NCBI GenBank assembly: GCA_036346275.1
Contig: JAYEVK010000212.1
Location: 214,976-278,975, forward strand
DNA length: 64,000 nt
From: Otatea glauca
Taxonomy: Eukaryota > Streptophyta > Magnoliopsida > Poales > Poaceae
Reading direction: 5' to 3'
Notes under the pieces: generated by a model
Database searches by the model: none
The model's input: the letters and a program-made list of their open reading frames with translations, nothing else
Told to the model about the DNA's origin: nothing
Part shown: positions 33,568-45,179 of the stretch, in pieces
How the letters are laid out: each line of letters starts with the position of its first letter
How positions within the stretch are numbered: the first letter of the stretch is position 1
Position numbers and translations under genes: made by a program

Positions 33568-34216
33568 TGTTGGCGTGAAAAACTTGAGGTAGGGTTTCTG
33601 ACAACAGCACACCAGACGAACACCGGGTTCGAAGCGTGCTAGTCGACTTGACCTGTAATCGACAAGGTAAAAAATATAAAATTCACACAAAGCCGACCGT
33701 GAAGATCAATCGGCTTAGACTCAATCAGCTTGAAGCCGATCAAGATCAAAGTAACAAGGTAAGTCTAATTAGCCGATTAAGGCTAATCAGAGGATAAAGG
33801 TAGATCGATTCTGAAGAAGGCGATGCGCAACAAAATCAGAACAAATCAAACCTGGGACGTAATTGATGAAGATCAACAATCGGCGATGCGCAACTTTATT
33901 GATCAAAATTGATTACAAAGGCTAAATTACAAGAGCTAATCCTAGTCGACGGAAAGGTAGATGAAAAAGTATACGCGAATTGGTTGATTAGCTCTGGGCA
34001 ACTTTTCTAATCACCTCTAGACCTCTTTTATACCCATCGACCGGTATAGTCCTGGTACAACACGTTAGGAGTAGAATCCGTATCGGCCTCTATTTGTATG
34101 ATGCTTTCCTTAACAACCTGTTCCGTTTCCAAATATCTTCAACCTGTATCCTGGTCGTATTTTGTTGATCTTGGACTGCCGATTCTGACCCTATCTTCCA
34201 AATTTTGGTGCAAACA
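33568..34216 (-). repeat. 5' LTR of the gag-only element
   Basis: Partner of 30201-30841; see the element entry. Confidence 0.9.
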
Positions 34217-34221
34217 CCTGG

Positions 34222-34941
34222 TTTGAACCATTTTTCATTCGGTTGAAATTTATCGGTAAGGCTTTTAACAGGACAGTAGCAATTTCAGAATTCTTTAAAA
34301 TTCCTGAAGTCTGATAATAATCTGAAAATTTTATGGCAACATTATTGATGCGTCAATACCATCCAATTTTTTTTCAAAATTTATAACGTAGTTTGTTCTA
34401 TTTTTTATTCAGTTCAAATTTACCGATCAGCCTTTTATCAGGATAATATAACTGTCAGAATTTTTAAAAATTTCTGAAGCTTAATTATCATCTGAAATTT
34501 TTATGAAAATATTAGTGATTTGTTAGGACCATCCACAAAAAAATTAAAAGAAAATTCAACATATTTTACACTATTTTTCGCTCGGTTCAATTTTACCAAA
34601 ATCTTAGATAATCTCGGCGAAATTTAGGTATTTCTTTGTGAAATTTCGGTTAAAAAACGGATTTGAATTATGATTTTTGTATTTCGTCCAAAATTGTTCT
34701 GAAATTATGATATCTCAATAAAATTTTAGATTTCGCCTACCTCAAGATGTCAAACAAAAACTAGATTTTGTACCCTAGTTGTAGAGGCCCGTGGGCTTGA
34801 AACAGTTTCTGGACTTGCACCTCTCGGCCCAACTACTTTTTATCCTCGAAGGTGTGAGGATATTTTCAAAGCCTTTTTAAAATTTAATTTTTTTATTCAA
34901 TAAATCAGATTTATACTTACGTACACTTCCTCCAACCAGAG
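34222..34941. repeat. Continuation of the AT-rich ~165-bp repeat family
   Basis: GAACCATTTTTCATTCGGTTG and later units match the 4.5-4.9 kb units. The array is the right half of the target that the LTR element split. 34790-34941 is non-repetitive and non-coding. Confidence 0.5.
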
Positions 34942-37305
34942 CAGACTGTCCAAACGGCCGCCGCAAGACGCAAGACGCCTGCTTAAAATGGGCACGACCG
35001 CTTAGGCACGGCCGCTTAGGCCCGGCCAGAATGGGCCGTGCCATGCCTACCATCGTGCGAACCTCCGCCTGTGCACGCGCCGTTTGTTGTCGGGCCGTCT
35101 GCGTTTACCGGCCCTTCATGGGCCAAACGGTCGATCGGCCCAGAGTCTGCTTAGCGCAAGAAAATTTGAAAAAATAGAAAAATTAGAAAATAGATAAAAT
35201 ATGGTAAAAAGTATGAAAAATTCGAAAAATGGGAAAAATTAGAATAATTAGAAAACTCGAATGATGAATAAAAACTTTTAAATATATATATAAATTAAGA
35301 AAAAGCTAAAATACAAGATAAATTCTAAAATAAGACAAATAATTTGAATTAAATAATGAGCTTTATTGATGTTTGGTGCCTCGTTAAAAACTTTGCCAAG
35401 TAAAACTCAACACGAGAAAACCTTGGCAAAGAAAAAGAGTACTACCTATAGCTCTGATACAATAAAAAGTGAAGATTACAATTATTCTTCCTCATTATCT
35501 AAATAAAGATTTTCGAACGCCTCTGCCATTTCAAGATTTTTCGTAGTATGTTGAGCTCGTTGATTAGCTTGTTCCCAATCTTTCACAAAGGAGAAGTATT
35601 TCCACCATCTCACTAGTCGACTTGTTCTTCTCTCTTCGATTATTCTTCCTGATAGATCAAAGCAGACTCAAGAAACCGTGGAGACAGAATCGTTAACACA
35701 TCCCGTGCTAGTATGGAAAGCACCGATATATTATCTTGTGCTCGTGCCACCACCGCAAAATGTTGAACTCCTCTTCCTTCTCTTGGTAGTTGATGTTGTC
35801 ATTGTTGAGATAGGCAACTAGCTCCCACTACTTGATGTGTCCGCACTTGTCGTTGATGTAGTTGAACTCCTTGAGGAAGAGCCACCTGCACTTATATCTT
35901 TCCCACGCGGTTTTCTTCTTACTGCTAGGTGTGGTGGAGGTCATTGCATGCGAACTCCAAAGAAATTTCCGATCGTACTTATCATAAACTTCGCTAAGTT
36001 AGCACTGACGGTTGAAAATAACTAGAATAATCAAGACTTACCGCATCACTTAAAAGTGAGAGAACATTATCAATCCCGAATTTTAGCTCTAGGATCTAAA
36101 ATAAATGCAAATGCATATAACATAGGAATTTCTTGCCAATATTTTAAAATTTTAGTTTTCATAGCATAAACAAATTTCCGCAATATATTATCATTTTTGT
36201 AGCTCTTTAAGCTGGTAGCAATTTCTAAAATATGATGCACAATTAAAGGAGAGGTTGAATAATAAACTCCAGATAAAACAACAGTGGAATCAAAAAAAAG
36301 TTCTAAAAATGAAAGCAAGTATTTAGCAACATACCAATGTCGCTCTGTGAGTACCGATTGACCATCCTGTACGATAAAGGCGTGTTAATAAAATGTAAAA
36401 TGTGCTCTCATATGGTATGACATTCGTAAGCATCAAGTAAGTAGAGTTCCATTACAAACAGCATACCTGATTTGGACGTCGTTTGATATCTCAGTTAATT
36501 TCGCAGTTAATTTATGCTTGCAATATTTACAAACAGCATACCTGATTTGGACGTCATTTGATATCTCAAAATCTGGTCGAAATCTTCCTGCACTCGATGT
36601 ACTACGCCTTGCTCTTTTCGCCTGTTGCTTGCCGACGCAAAGAACACTTGTAGAGCACGAAGATGGCATACTCCCGCAGCCTTCTTCGGATATGATGCAA
36701 GAAGCTCCTCGGGTGAAATACCAAATCGTAAGTCGAACGACGGAAAATCCCTGCCCATAAAGCAAACTACAAGAAATAATGACGCTATTAATACTAAAAT
36801 ATGATTGAAAATACTAACAAAATAAAATAATAAATCACAATTATCACCTTGATTTCTTGATGAAGTTTAAAGTCGAATTTGGATTTTTGACAAAACTATT
36901 TTTAATTTTGCCAAATTACCACGAAGAGCAAAAGAATTTCTACAAGAGAATGATTAGAAGAGAATGCAAGGTTCTTTGGTGTAGAAATGAGGAGAGGCAG
37001 CCACTATTTATAGGAAAAAATTCGGATTTTTCTGAATTTTTCGAATTTTTATGAATTTTTAAATGCAACGGCTATAAACGGCTATTTTTTAAACGGGCCT
37101 AAACGGGCGGACCCGTGCGTGCGGCCGGGCCGGCCGGACCGCCAGAACGGGCCGCGCCGTGCGCCGCCCTCCGCCCAAGCACGCACGGTGGATTGGGCGT
37201 GCCAAAGACGGCCTGCTTAGCGCCGGGCGTGCCATGCCCGGCCGTGCCTACAAGATGGAGGGCCTCGTGCCGGCCCATTTGGCACGGCCCGTTTGGCCAG
37301 GTCTA
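34942..37305 (-). mobile_element. hAT transposon relic
   Basis: Left end CAGACTGTCCAAACGGCCG; right end, reversed, TAGACCTGGCCAAACGGGCCG. Subterminal GGGCCGTGCC / GGCACGGCC words occur on both sides. Flanks ACCAGAGC and ACCAGGAG could be a diverged 8-bp duplication. Decayed transposase inside, minus strand. Confidence 0.65.
35540..36765 (-). pseudogene. hAT transposase (RICESLEEPER-like), broken
   Basis: N-terminal BED-finger-like piece at 36.7-36.5 kb (RFRPDFEISNDVQIRYAVCK then YCKHKL), with a ~55-bp local duplication of ISNDVQIRYAVC. The middle part at 36318-36070 (YSTSPLIVHHILEIATSL, YWQEIPMLYAFAFILDPRAK) is the usual block before the dimerisation region. The C-terminal hATC relic near 35.87-35.6 kb has WELVAYLNNDNINYQEKEEE then FNILRWWHEH. 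Stops and frame changes occur throughout; the SESAFS motif is destroyed. Confidence 0.65.
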
Positions 37306-37560
37306 ACCAGGAGTAGAAGTAGTCTCAATAAAACAATATCTAGTTCCAACATACTACTGAGTGTGATACACTGAAAATTTTCACTATTTTCGGATTCCAG
37401 CAGCGGCTTCGAGATTGAGTGGAAAACGTAGAATAATGCTGAACTGAAACGCAATTTTTGCACAGCGCAACGACATGTTTGAAATCGAATCCCAGATCTG
37501 AATTACAGATAGCGGCCGCATACTACAGATTTGTGCGATAGACAGATACTTCATACTAGA
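37306..37560. other. 3' flank of the H4 gene, no feature
   Basis: Lies between the hAT relic and H4. No coding frame or repeat supported. Confidence 0.4.
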
Positions 37561-37644
37561 AACAAGTTTCCACCTAGAACTAATGTGCTAACTGAACGGA
37601 GACATGGCGGTTCCGGGGTGGCGAGGACGACGAAGGGGTCCGGC

Positions 37645-37956
37645 TCAACCGCCGAAGCCGTAGAGGGTGCGGCCCTGACGCTTGAGCGCGTAGACGACGT
37701 CCATGGCGGTGACGGTCTTGCGGCGGGCGTGCTCGGTGTAGGTGACGGCGTCGCGGATGACGTTCTCGAGGAAGATCTTGAGCACGCCGCGGGTCTCCTC
37801 GTAGATGAGCCCGGAGATGCGCTTAACGCCGCCCCTCCTCGCCAGGCGCCGGATCGCCGGCTTGGTGATGCCCTGGATGTTGTCGCGCAGGACCTTCCGG
37901 TGGCGCTTGGCGCCGCCCTTGCCGAGCCCCTTCCCGCCCTTGCCGCGTCCGGACAT
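37645..37956 (-). CDS. H4: Histone H4
   Basis: Intronless, 103 aa. The sequence begins [20 protein letters not shown] and ends GRTLYGFGG, as in canonical plant H4: N-terminal acetylatable lysines, the basic patch, three histone-fold helices ([52 protein letters not shown]) and no changes that I can see. It pairs with H3 in the nucleosome core. Codon use is very GC-rich. Upstream there is a TATA-like TTTTAAAC and the ACGTCA / CGATCCG histone promoter motifs, which indicate S-phase expression. Confidence 0.98.
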
Positions 37957-38051
37957 GGCTGCCGATCCCTTCTTCGAGCTGCACGAGAGGAACGAATGGA
38001 ATTCGAGAAGTTACGGTGCTCGGAGTGGGGATTGGAGGCAGAGGAGAGGGG

Positions 38052-38061
38052 GTTTAAAAGG
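38052..38061 (-). promoter_or_regulatory. TATA-like element of the H4 gene
   Basis: TTTTAAACCC on the minus strand about 100 bp upstream of the ATG, at the usual spacing for plant histone genes. Confidence 0.5.
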
Positions 38062-38151
38062 ACACGAGGGGTGGGTGGAAGGCGGTGCCTGCCGTTCGAT
38101 GCGAGGGAATGGACGGCTGAGATATCGATCGTGGGGGAGATGCCGCGGCTT

Positions 38152-38178
38152 GCTGACGTGGCGCGAGGCCCGGATCGG
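38152..38178 (-). promoter_or_regulatory. Histone promoter motifs (ACGTCA hexamer and CGATCCG)
   Basis: Read on the minus strand, CGATCCG is followed 14 bp later by CCACGTCAGC. Plant H4 and H3 promoters carry the type I element that combines an ACGTCA hexamer with a GATCCG octamer. Here both parts are present, but their order is reversed from the textbook composite. Confidence 0.6.
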
Positions 38179-38221
38179 TAAATTGGCGGGACGGCTCTGA
38201 GATATCGTGCATGGGGCGCCA

Positions 38222-38450
38222 TTTTGTTTTATTTTTCCAGATTTGCGTTAGCGGCAACTTGGTACAACGGTACATGAGTAAAGGGATTTGTTTCCGATAG
38301 TTATCAATACTTATCATGTTAAATTTTGGTAGTGTTGATTAAATTTAACAAAATTTAGTTTACTACCAAATTTTGGCAAAAAATTCTTCTTCCTTAGTTT
38401 TTTAGTTCATTTGCTCGCCAATCTTTAATCAAAAGATTGGCAACCAATTT
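38222..38450. repeat. Partial copy of the MITE at 38451
   Basis: Contains TTACCAAATTTTGG-like words, TTGATTAAATTTAACAAAATTT, CTTCCTTAGTTTT and GCCAATCTTTAATCAAAAGATTGG in the same order as the following MITE, so it is a truncated tandem copy. Confidence 0.5.
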
Positions 38451-38704
38451 GGGGCTTGTTTGGTTTACTTCCAATAGTTACTAATGCTTGTTTTACCAAA
38501 TTTTGACAGTGTTGATCAAATTTGGCAAACATTCGGTTTGGTACCAAATTTTGGTAAGATTCTCCTCTCCCTTGGTTCTCTAGATTATTTTCTTGCCAGT
38601 CTTTGACCAAAATATTGATAGCCAATTTGGTGACCAAATTTTGGTAATGACAAATTTTGATAAGGTTTAGTAAAGCAAATTTGTTTGAAACCAAACGAGC
38701 CCCC
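38451..38704. mobile_element. PIF-like MITE, 254 bp
   Basis: Ends GGGGCTTGTTTGGTTT and, reversed, GGGGCTCGTTTGGTTT. The interior is rich in ACCAAATTTTGGT words. The target duplication is unclear (TTT and CAA flanks). Non-coding. Confidence 0.6.
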
Positions 38705-39185
38705 AAAAACTATAGGTATCACTACCATACTGGTATGTGCGTATCATTTCGACACCTAAGCAGATATAAAGTAGTCCTATATACTTTATTGGTCTCCATA
38801 GTGGTCCATACCAATCATGCTGGTAAAATTAATAATATAATCTATTGAATTATAGTTACATTTGATAGTACTTCTATGTATTTAGAGTAATATTATAAGT
38901 GAAATTTGGTGTACATATAATTAAACATGTGTTTATTTATAAATATATATTATTATATTAAACTCGAAATGGTGCACTAGTATGGACTGGTACCAAAATA
39001 TATCATTTTAATAGCTAAACCGGTATAGCCTTCGGTACGGTATTGACAACTATGGTAAAAACTAAAGACATGATTGCCGATGCTAATAATCAACAAAAAC
39101 TACACGAATTTCATATTTCGACAATCATCCCTCCAAAAGCACCTTTTGAAACAGTGCTTCAATATTAGGCCACTTTTGAAAAGTA
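38705..39185. other. Non-coding; possible MITE remnant
   Basis: ACTATAGGTATCACTACC near 38710 and GGTATTGACAACTATGG near 39040 are loosely inverted, with CCGGTA/TACCGG words between. No gene. Confidence 0.35.
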
Positions 39186-39189
39186 AGAA

Positions 39190-40920
39190 TTTTACAAAAA
39201 CAGTTCACTTCTTATTATATTAGGACAAAATTCACATGTTCTAAATAGAGTTATTGTTAGGTTTGGACGGTTAGATAGTATCCTTTCAATATCCAAGCAA
39301 TTTAGTGAACAACACATTCATATATCAGCAAAAGCTAGATCTTGTACGTATGTCCTCCAAAATCCAAAATCACCCCGTGCAACCCTAATGCCTTATTTGG
39401 TTGTGTCTAAATCCTAGACCATTCATGTAGATCCTGGCCAAAATTGAGCTACTTAAATTAGTACATAAACCACCACCATTAAGTCTAAATCTCAACCTAT
39501 TCGTATGAGTCGCCATGATTTTAATTAGTTCCAATTCCCAGTCTATCCACATAGATCTCGCCCAAAAATAAGTCCTCCAAACAAGCCCTCAAAGAGAAAA
39601 TTAACCCAACAAATTAGTCAGCAATATGAAGTAGAAGAATGGTGCTAGCTATTGTGTGTAAGTGCATGCAAGTGTATTAATCCCATGTAGACCAGAGATG
39701 TGTTGATACTATGTACACCTACTTGAGCAGATAGGAGAAAATAAAGTACCTTTTTCGAGCATGCATAGAACATTGGTACATGTATATAAGATTTGTACAA
39801 GTTAATTTCTACGTGATCATAAAAGCACTAGGAAATGAATCATTTGGACCTAGATAAAACAAACACAACCATGGTCAACACAACCTCAAAATATATAAGC
39901 CTTGGGTTTTAATCTTAAAAAATTAAATGAAGAAGATGATTTGTAAACTGTTTGTTAGAAAATCCAATTAGGGAAATTTTAGATCATGCTTTTTAATTTT
40001 TTTGAAATGCATATTTCACAACAAATAGTTCACTTCTTATAGGATTAGGAGAAAATTCTCACGTTCTAAATAGAGTTATTGTTGGGTTTGGACCGTTAGA
40101 TAGTATCCTTCCAACGCCCGAGCAATTTAGTGAACAACACATTCACATATCAGCAAAAGCTAGATCTTGCACGTATGTCCTCCAAAATCACCATGTGCAA
40201 CCCTTAGACCTTATTTGGTTGGGTCCAAATCCCGGCCTATCCCTATAGATCCCAACCAAAATGGGCATCCTAAATTAGTAGATAAACTTAGTTGAATTTT
40301 GCATATATCCTCGTGACACACTTAGATTTTTGGTTGGTTGGGTCCAAATCTCAGCCCATTCATATCAATAGCCTAGGATTTTAGTTCAAATTCACAGCCA
40401 TCCACGTAGATCTCAGCCACAAATAAACTTAGGCCTTGTTTGAAAGGCTCATTCTCAGCCAGGATCTATATGGATGGGCCAGACTAAAAATCTTTACCCT
40501 TCTATATGGATCCCGACCAAGAATAGGCCTCTCAAAGAAGTCCTTAAACAGAAAATTAACCAAGGCAAATTAGTCAGCGATATGAAGTACAAGAATGGTG
40601 CTAGCTATCGTGTGTTGGTGTATGCAAGTGTATTAATCCCATGTACACCGGAGATGTGTTGATATTATGTACATTCACTTAAGCAGATAGGAAAATAAAG
40701 TACTTTTTCAAGCATGCACAGAATATTGGTGCATGTAGATAAGATTTGTACAAGTTAATTTCTACGATATCATAAAAAGCCCTAGTTAAAAATGAATCAA
40801 TTGGACATAGATAAAACAAACACAACCATGGTCAACACAACCTCAAAATATATAAGCCTTGGGTTTGAATCTTAACAAATTAAATGAAGAAGATGATTTG
40901 TAAACTGTTTGTTAGAAAGT
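39190..40920. repeat. Tandem segmental duplication, ~0.83-0.96 kb unit
   Basis: GTTCTAAATAGAGTTATTGTT at 39238 recurs at 40063, and AAATTAGTCAGC at 39611 recurs at 40567. The order of many 20-50-bp blocks is kept (CAGCAAAAGCTAGATCTTG; CAACCATGGTCAACACAACC; GAAGAAGATGATTTGTAAAC). The second copy has about 130 bp more in its middle. No coding frame; nature unknown. Confidence 0.8.
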
Positions 40921-40926
40921 CATTTA

Positions 40927-42648
40927 TGATGTAAGCACTACATCATAATTCGGTTTTCCTTTAGAAAATAATTCAAAATTCTAAAATCAGGATGATATCA
41001 GCATTGCACATAAATCCAAATTTCCTTTAAAAAAATAATTCCAAAAATTCAGAAAAATCCTTTCTATCTCATTTTCCTTTATTTAAAATTTTTGGGAGTC
41101 TATTTTCCTCCGTTCGAACTCCAATTAAATCCATTTTTTCTCCTAAATTACTTATATATGCTAGTTTTTCATTTTATTTGAATATTTTTGGATTTTATTT
41201 GAATTTGGTTGCTTTTGACGTATAGAATTCCGAGCATCAACCCTTTGGCCAAGGTAAATTACACATTATGATCATATTGAACCCAGATTTAAATTATATT
41301 TTAAATTTAAATTATTGCATGCATAATTTTAGTAAGGATAATTTCAATCCCACTCTTAAAGTGAATAATTATGCCCATATTGTTTAAAACCACATTTGAA
41401 ATTTAAATACCTTATGCCATTGTAACCCTAAGTATGTACTCTCAGATATATGATGAATACCATAATATTTAGAAAATTGCTTAGACATGCCTAGAACTAA
41501 AATTAGGTCTTTTGGGAATTTGAGCCAAATAAATTTCTATTCAAACCTAAAAGTATGCTTTAATATTACATGTGTTGCAAGTTAAATTAAAAATATGGTG
41601 TAGAGTGGGTGAGAATGGTTGATTGGTGGTTGTTGGGATAGTGGAAAGCTCGTTTGGTCAATTAAGGATCGGTCTGTGAACTGATGAATGTAAAGTATTA
41701 CCGTACTGCCGCAAGTCTGGTATAGGACAGACCTGGTTATCCTTTTTGAAACATTCCATTGTTAGTTGTGCCATTGGGTTGAATGTGGGGTTGGTTAGAC
41801 CGCCGCACGGCGCAAGAGGGGGCTTCTAACTAAGACGGATTTAACCCTGTCAGCTTTGGAATCTTAGCGGACATGACTTCATGGGATGGAGCCTTTTAGG
41901 AGACTCGTCATGATTTTCTCTACCGCACACCAAAGGAAGTGTGTATTTTGGCAAAAAGAGACGAGCATGTCTTGTGAGTAAAGTTGTATAACCCTTGTAG
42001 AGGTAAAAACTAATCGATTAGCCAAGCCCTCGGTCATGGGCATGCTGAGTAAGCCTTTCACAATTAGAATTGGATATTCCAAAAATAATTTCAGAAAAAT
42101 GGATTTTCTGATGGAGTGATTCCATTGAATTTCAGATTGAGTGATTCCATAGTGGGAAAATTGGTTTAGCTTCAGGATGGATCCTGTGATGAAAAATATT
42201 TAAAAATAAAATATTCTTTAAGTAAAATTATGTATCTAAAAATTACTTAGAATATCTGAAAACTTACTACTTTGTGCAAAATTTAACCATAATCCTTTTT
42301 TTGTCAACTTAACATTAATAATGCCTTCCCATATAATCTATGGAGTACTTCTAATACTCACCTTGCTTTACTCTGTTGTTTCAGAGGAGGGGTTTTATGA
42401 TGGTGAGAACTAGGAGGACTAGCTTCCCTAGTCGATTGCATGTGACAATTTTGTTGGGCTTTACTATTATTCCATTTTCTTCCGCTGCTATAATTTTTAT
42501 TTGGCCTGCATGCCACTCATAATACTTTGAATATTTAAATTAATGAAGCACGTTTGATATGGTATGATATTATCTCAACTGCGTGTACTAGCTTTTCTGA
42601 ACTAGTACAGGATATATAAAGGGTTCAGGAGTGTTATTCCTAGGTCTG
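40927..42648 (+). mobile_element. LTR-like sequence of a Gypsy element (solo or truncated)
   Basis: Starts TGATGTAAGCACTACATCA and possibly ends GGTCTGACA. Composition and phrases such as ACTGCCGCAAGTCTGG and CTACCGCACACCAAAGGAAG are those I associate with long grass Gypsy LTRs. The flanks ATTTA and GTGGT do not match as a target duplication and no partner LTR is in the window, so the boundaries are tentative. Confidence 0.35.
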
Positions 42649-43498
42649 ACAGTGGTGGTGGCTTACACTACAAATGGTGTGTAGCTTGAGGGCGTATGGG
42701 CTTGGATAATACCGCAAGTCAAGTCCAAATCCTCTACACCGGCTACAGCAGTGACATTGGCGACAGTGGGCTAGGTACCGACGTACCGTCCTCCCACCAC
42801 CACTACTCCGGCGCCACCGCCGACGCATCGGCCTCCACCCTCAAGCTCAAGCACAGCGTCTTCTAGAATGACCATATGGCCTTTTGTTCCCTGTTTTCCA
42901 AATTTTAGTCTTCTTCTGTTTCTTTTTCTCATTGAATTCAATTCTTATCCTAGAACTTTTTTTGTTGTTCTTGTAGTGCAGCACATGATGTATGGATTTG
43001 GAGACGATCGAAATGTAAGCTGACCCGTAACCAATTATCTCTTTGGTTCCTTTTTTATGTTAGGAATTATGTGAAATAGAATGCTGTTAGTGTAGTTTGT
43101 GCAAGAATTTAGGACGCAATCGATGATAAGTGGCAGTTTGCAAGAATGATGATAATCTGCAAGGAACTCATGAATTTTCAATGCAAATATATATTATTGA
43201 AATATCTTTTATGCAAGGAAAGAACGACATGTTGTTTCCCTTTTAAAGTTGACATATTCTTAATTCCATGATGCCAATTATTGTGTTTTGTTGGTTTTGC
43301 AGCCACTTCCTGAAAGAATATGTCATTCACCTAGTAAGCTTGTCTTGTGCTAAGAGGGTACAACCGTTCATAGATAACAAAATTATGTGGATGAAAAAGA
43401 AGGTTTTGATTGAAGCTTCGTTGTCTATGCCCCTGTTTTTAATATTTATGAATTTTGAAATGGTTATTCCTATATTTGCATTCTCACTTGAATAGTGC
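42649..43498. other. Non-coding; GC-rich 42.65-42.86 kb piece unexplained
   Basis: 42.77-42.86 kb (CCACCACCACTACTCCGGCG and following) looks like a short coding fragment but has no recognisable product. The rest is AT-rich. Confidence 0.35.
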
Positions 43499-43501
43499 TT
43501 C

Positions 43502-44272
43502 CATTACTAAAAAAAAACCTTTCTTGCCGGTCTATCACTGCCGGTTTAGCTAGAACCAGTAGTGATAACACTATCACTGCCGGTTCATAAGCTAGACCAG
43601 CACAAATGCTCGACCGAAGAAGAACCAGTAGTGATAGTAACTTATCACTGTCGGATACTATTACTGTCGGTTCTTCTTAAGAATCGGTAGTGATAATGGA
43701 GGAAGTATCACTGCCGGTTCGGCTTACGAACAGGCAGTGATAATAGTATCATTGCAGGTTCAGAATCCGAACCGGCAGTAATAATATTTTTGAAAAATCA
43801 TAAGTTTTTCATACAGAGTCGGATGGAGACAAAATTTATATGAAAATTGTAGCTCTCGATGAGATCTACAACTTTGTAGTTGATAACTTTTTTATTTGAA
43901 GTCATTTAGATATCCAAATAATCGTTGAAACTTTCAGATACGAAGGGATAAAAGAAAAATATATCTTATAGTAGTTGAGAAGTGTATGTTAGGTGAGATG
44001 GTAAGGGGAGTTCGCGCAGAGCATGCGCGTATTTCGCGTGACTTGTGACTTGCAACGCGACTGTGCATACAGGGTGGTTCAGGTGCAAATAATTTTTTTT
44101 ATTTTAACGAGTGATTTTTGGATTTACGAACTGACAGACTATCACTGCCGGTTCGCATACAAACCGACAGCAGTGATAGTCGGACTATCACTGCCGACCA
44201 ATCACTACCGGTTTCATATCCGGCAATAATAAGGATTTGGAACCGGCAGTGATCACATTTTCTGTAGTAGTG
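43502..44272. mobile_element. Mini-CACTA element, 771 bp
   Basis: The right end, reversed, is CACTACTACAGAAAATGTG; the left end is the decayed CATTACTAAAAAAAAAC. Three-base duplication TTC at 43499-43501 and 44273-44275. Subterminal arrays of ATCACTGCCGGTTC and its inverse lie at 43535-43790 and 44140-44255, the repeat type expected for transposase binding. No coding capacity. Confidence 0.85.
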
Positions 44273-44275
44273 TTC

Positions 44276-44925
44276 TATGCTCTCCAAAATACTAAATTAC
44301 GCAAATCATACCCTTAATCCACCGTAAACTTTTGGCATTCCATTTTCTCACTTGGGTTATTGCTGTGTTAAACTCCACGTCTGGTGTTCTTGAAAAAAAA
44401 ATCAAACGGGAGTATTACTACTATCTATTGCTTTACCGCTAATGTTCTTGAGGCTTTTGTTTTAATTTTGTGATGTACCTTTTTAAACTTCGTTCTACAG
44501 TTCATTAGTTAGTTTTAGCCATAAGCTTAGCAAATTGTGAAAAGTTGCAGTAATTACATTTCTAGTATCACCTAAATGGAGAACATAATTGTTAAAAATT
44601 GTGGACATCTGTTTTGAATTTAATTTATTTACTAGCTTATACATATATGGGTTGCCGGACGTGTAATAGACGATCGATGATCATTGTACAGTTTGATACC
44701 ATGCTTGATGACACACGTATGATCTTCTTTTAGGGATCCGTTGCAATGCAGGCACCCTGCTAGTTATCTTTTAAGAGCAAATAACGTGGTAATAATGTAT
44801 GCCTAATATTAGGGCAAGGGTCCAACTATATAAACGTGAGCCATCGGATCTGCGAGATGGATAGTCGTGATGTTCTGAATTAGCCCAGTCAATTTAATGC
44901 AAATTTTCAGTTGGTGCTTAATTAG
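44276..44925. other. Intergenic, no gene seen
   Basis: AT-rich, no supported feature. Confidence 0.4.
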
Positions 44926-44927
44926 TA

Positions 44928-45177
44928 CTCTCTTTATCCAAATTTATAAGGCATATTTTCTCTTAGCATGTAGACTAAGAAGATATTAAATATGATTAAA
45001 CTATTTCTAATTATTATCTCTAAGCATTATATTAAACGCATGCATGTGAGTAAAACTAGATATTTATTAGGAGTATAAAATAAAACATTACACCAATTTT
45101 GTATTAAAATATGAAATACGTCTTATATTGTGGACAAGACTATTAAAAAATACATCTTATATTTTGGATGGAGGGAG
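44928..45177. mobile_element. Stowaway MITE, 250 bp
   Basis: Left end CTCTCTTTATCCAAATTTATAAG; right end, reversed, CTCCCTCCATCCAAAATATAAG. TA duplication at 44926-44927 and 45178-45179. A typical grass Stowaway with CTCCCTC(C) ends. Confidence 0.85.
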
Positions 45178-45179
45178 TA

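Larger units (their letters stand above)
30201..34216 (-). mobile_element. Gag-only Gypsy-type LTR retrotransposon with intact target duplication
   Basis: Two direct repeats start TGTTGGCG and end GCAAACA: 30201-30841 (641 bp) and 33568-34216 (649 bp). Perfect 5-bp duplication CCTGG at 30196-30200 and 34217-34221. Orientation is minus: a primer-binding-site-like TGGCACGCCCGGTGGGAC sits just inside the 33.5-kb LTR, and a purine tract AAAAATGGGGGGG sits just inside the 30.8-kb LTR. The inside is only 2.7 kb, with gag remnants and no protease, reverse transcriptase or integrase, so it is non-autonomous. Confidence 0.9.

Noticed and set aside
37551..38222. 223-codon minus frame and 216-codon plus frame over histone H4
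   Set aside because: Shadow frames of the H4 coding region; H4 itself explains the conservation.
40927..42648. Complete solo LTR with target duplication
   Set aside because: Possible TG...CA ends were found, but the 5-bp flanks do not match, so I list only a tentative LTR-like sequence.
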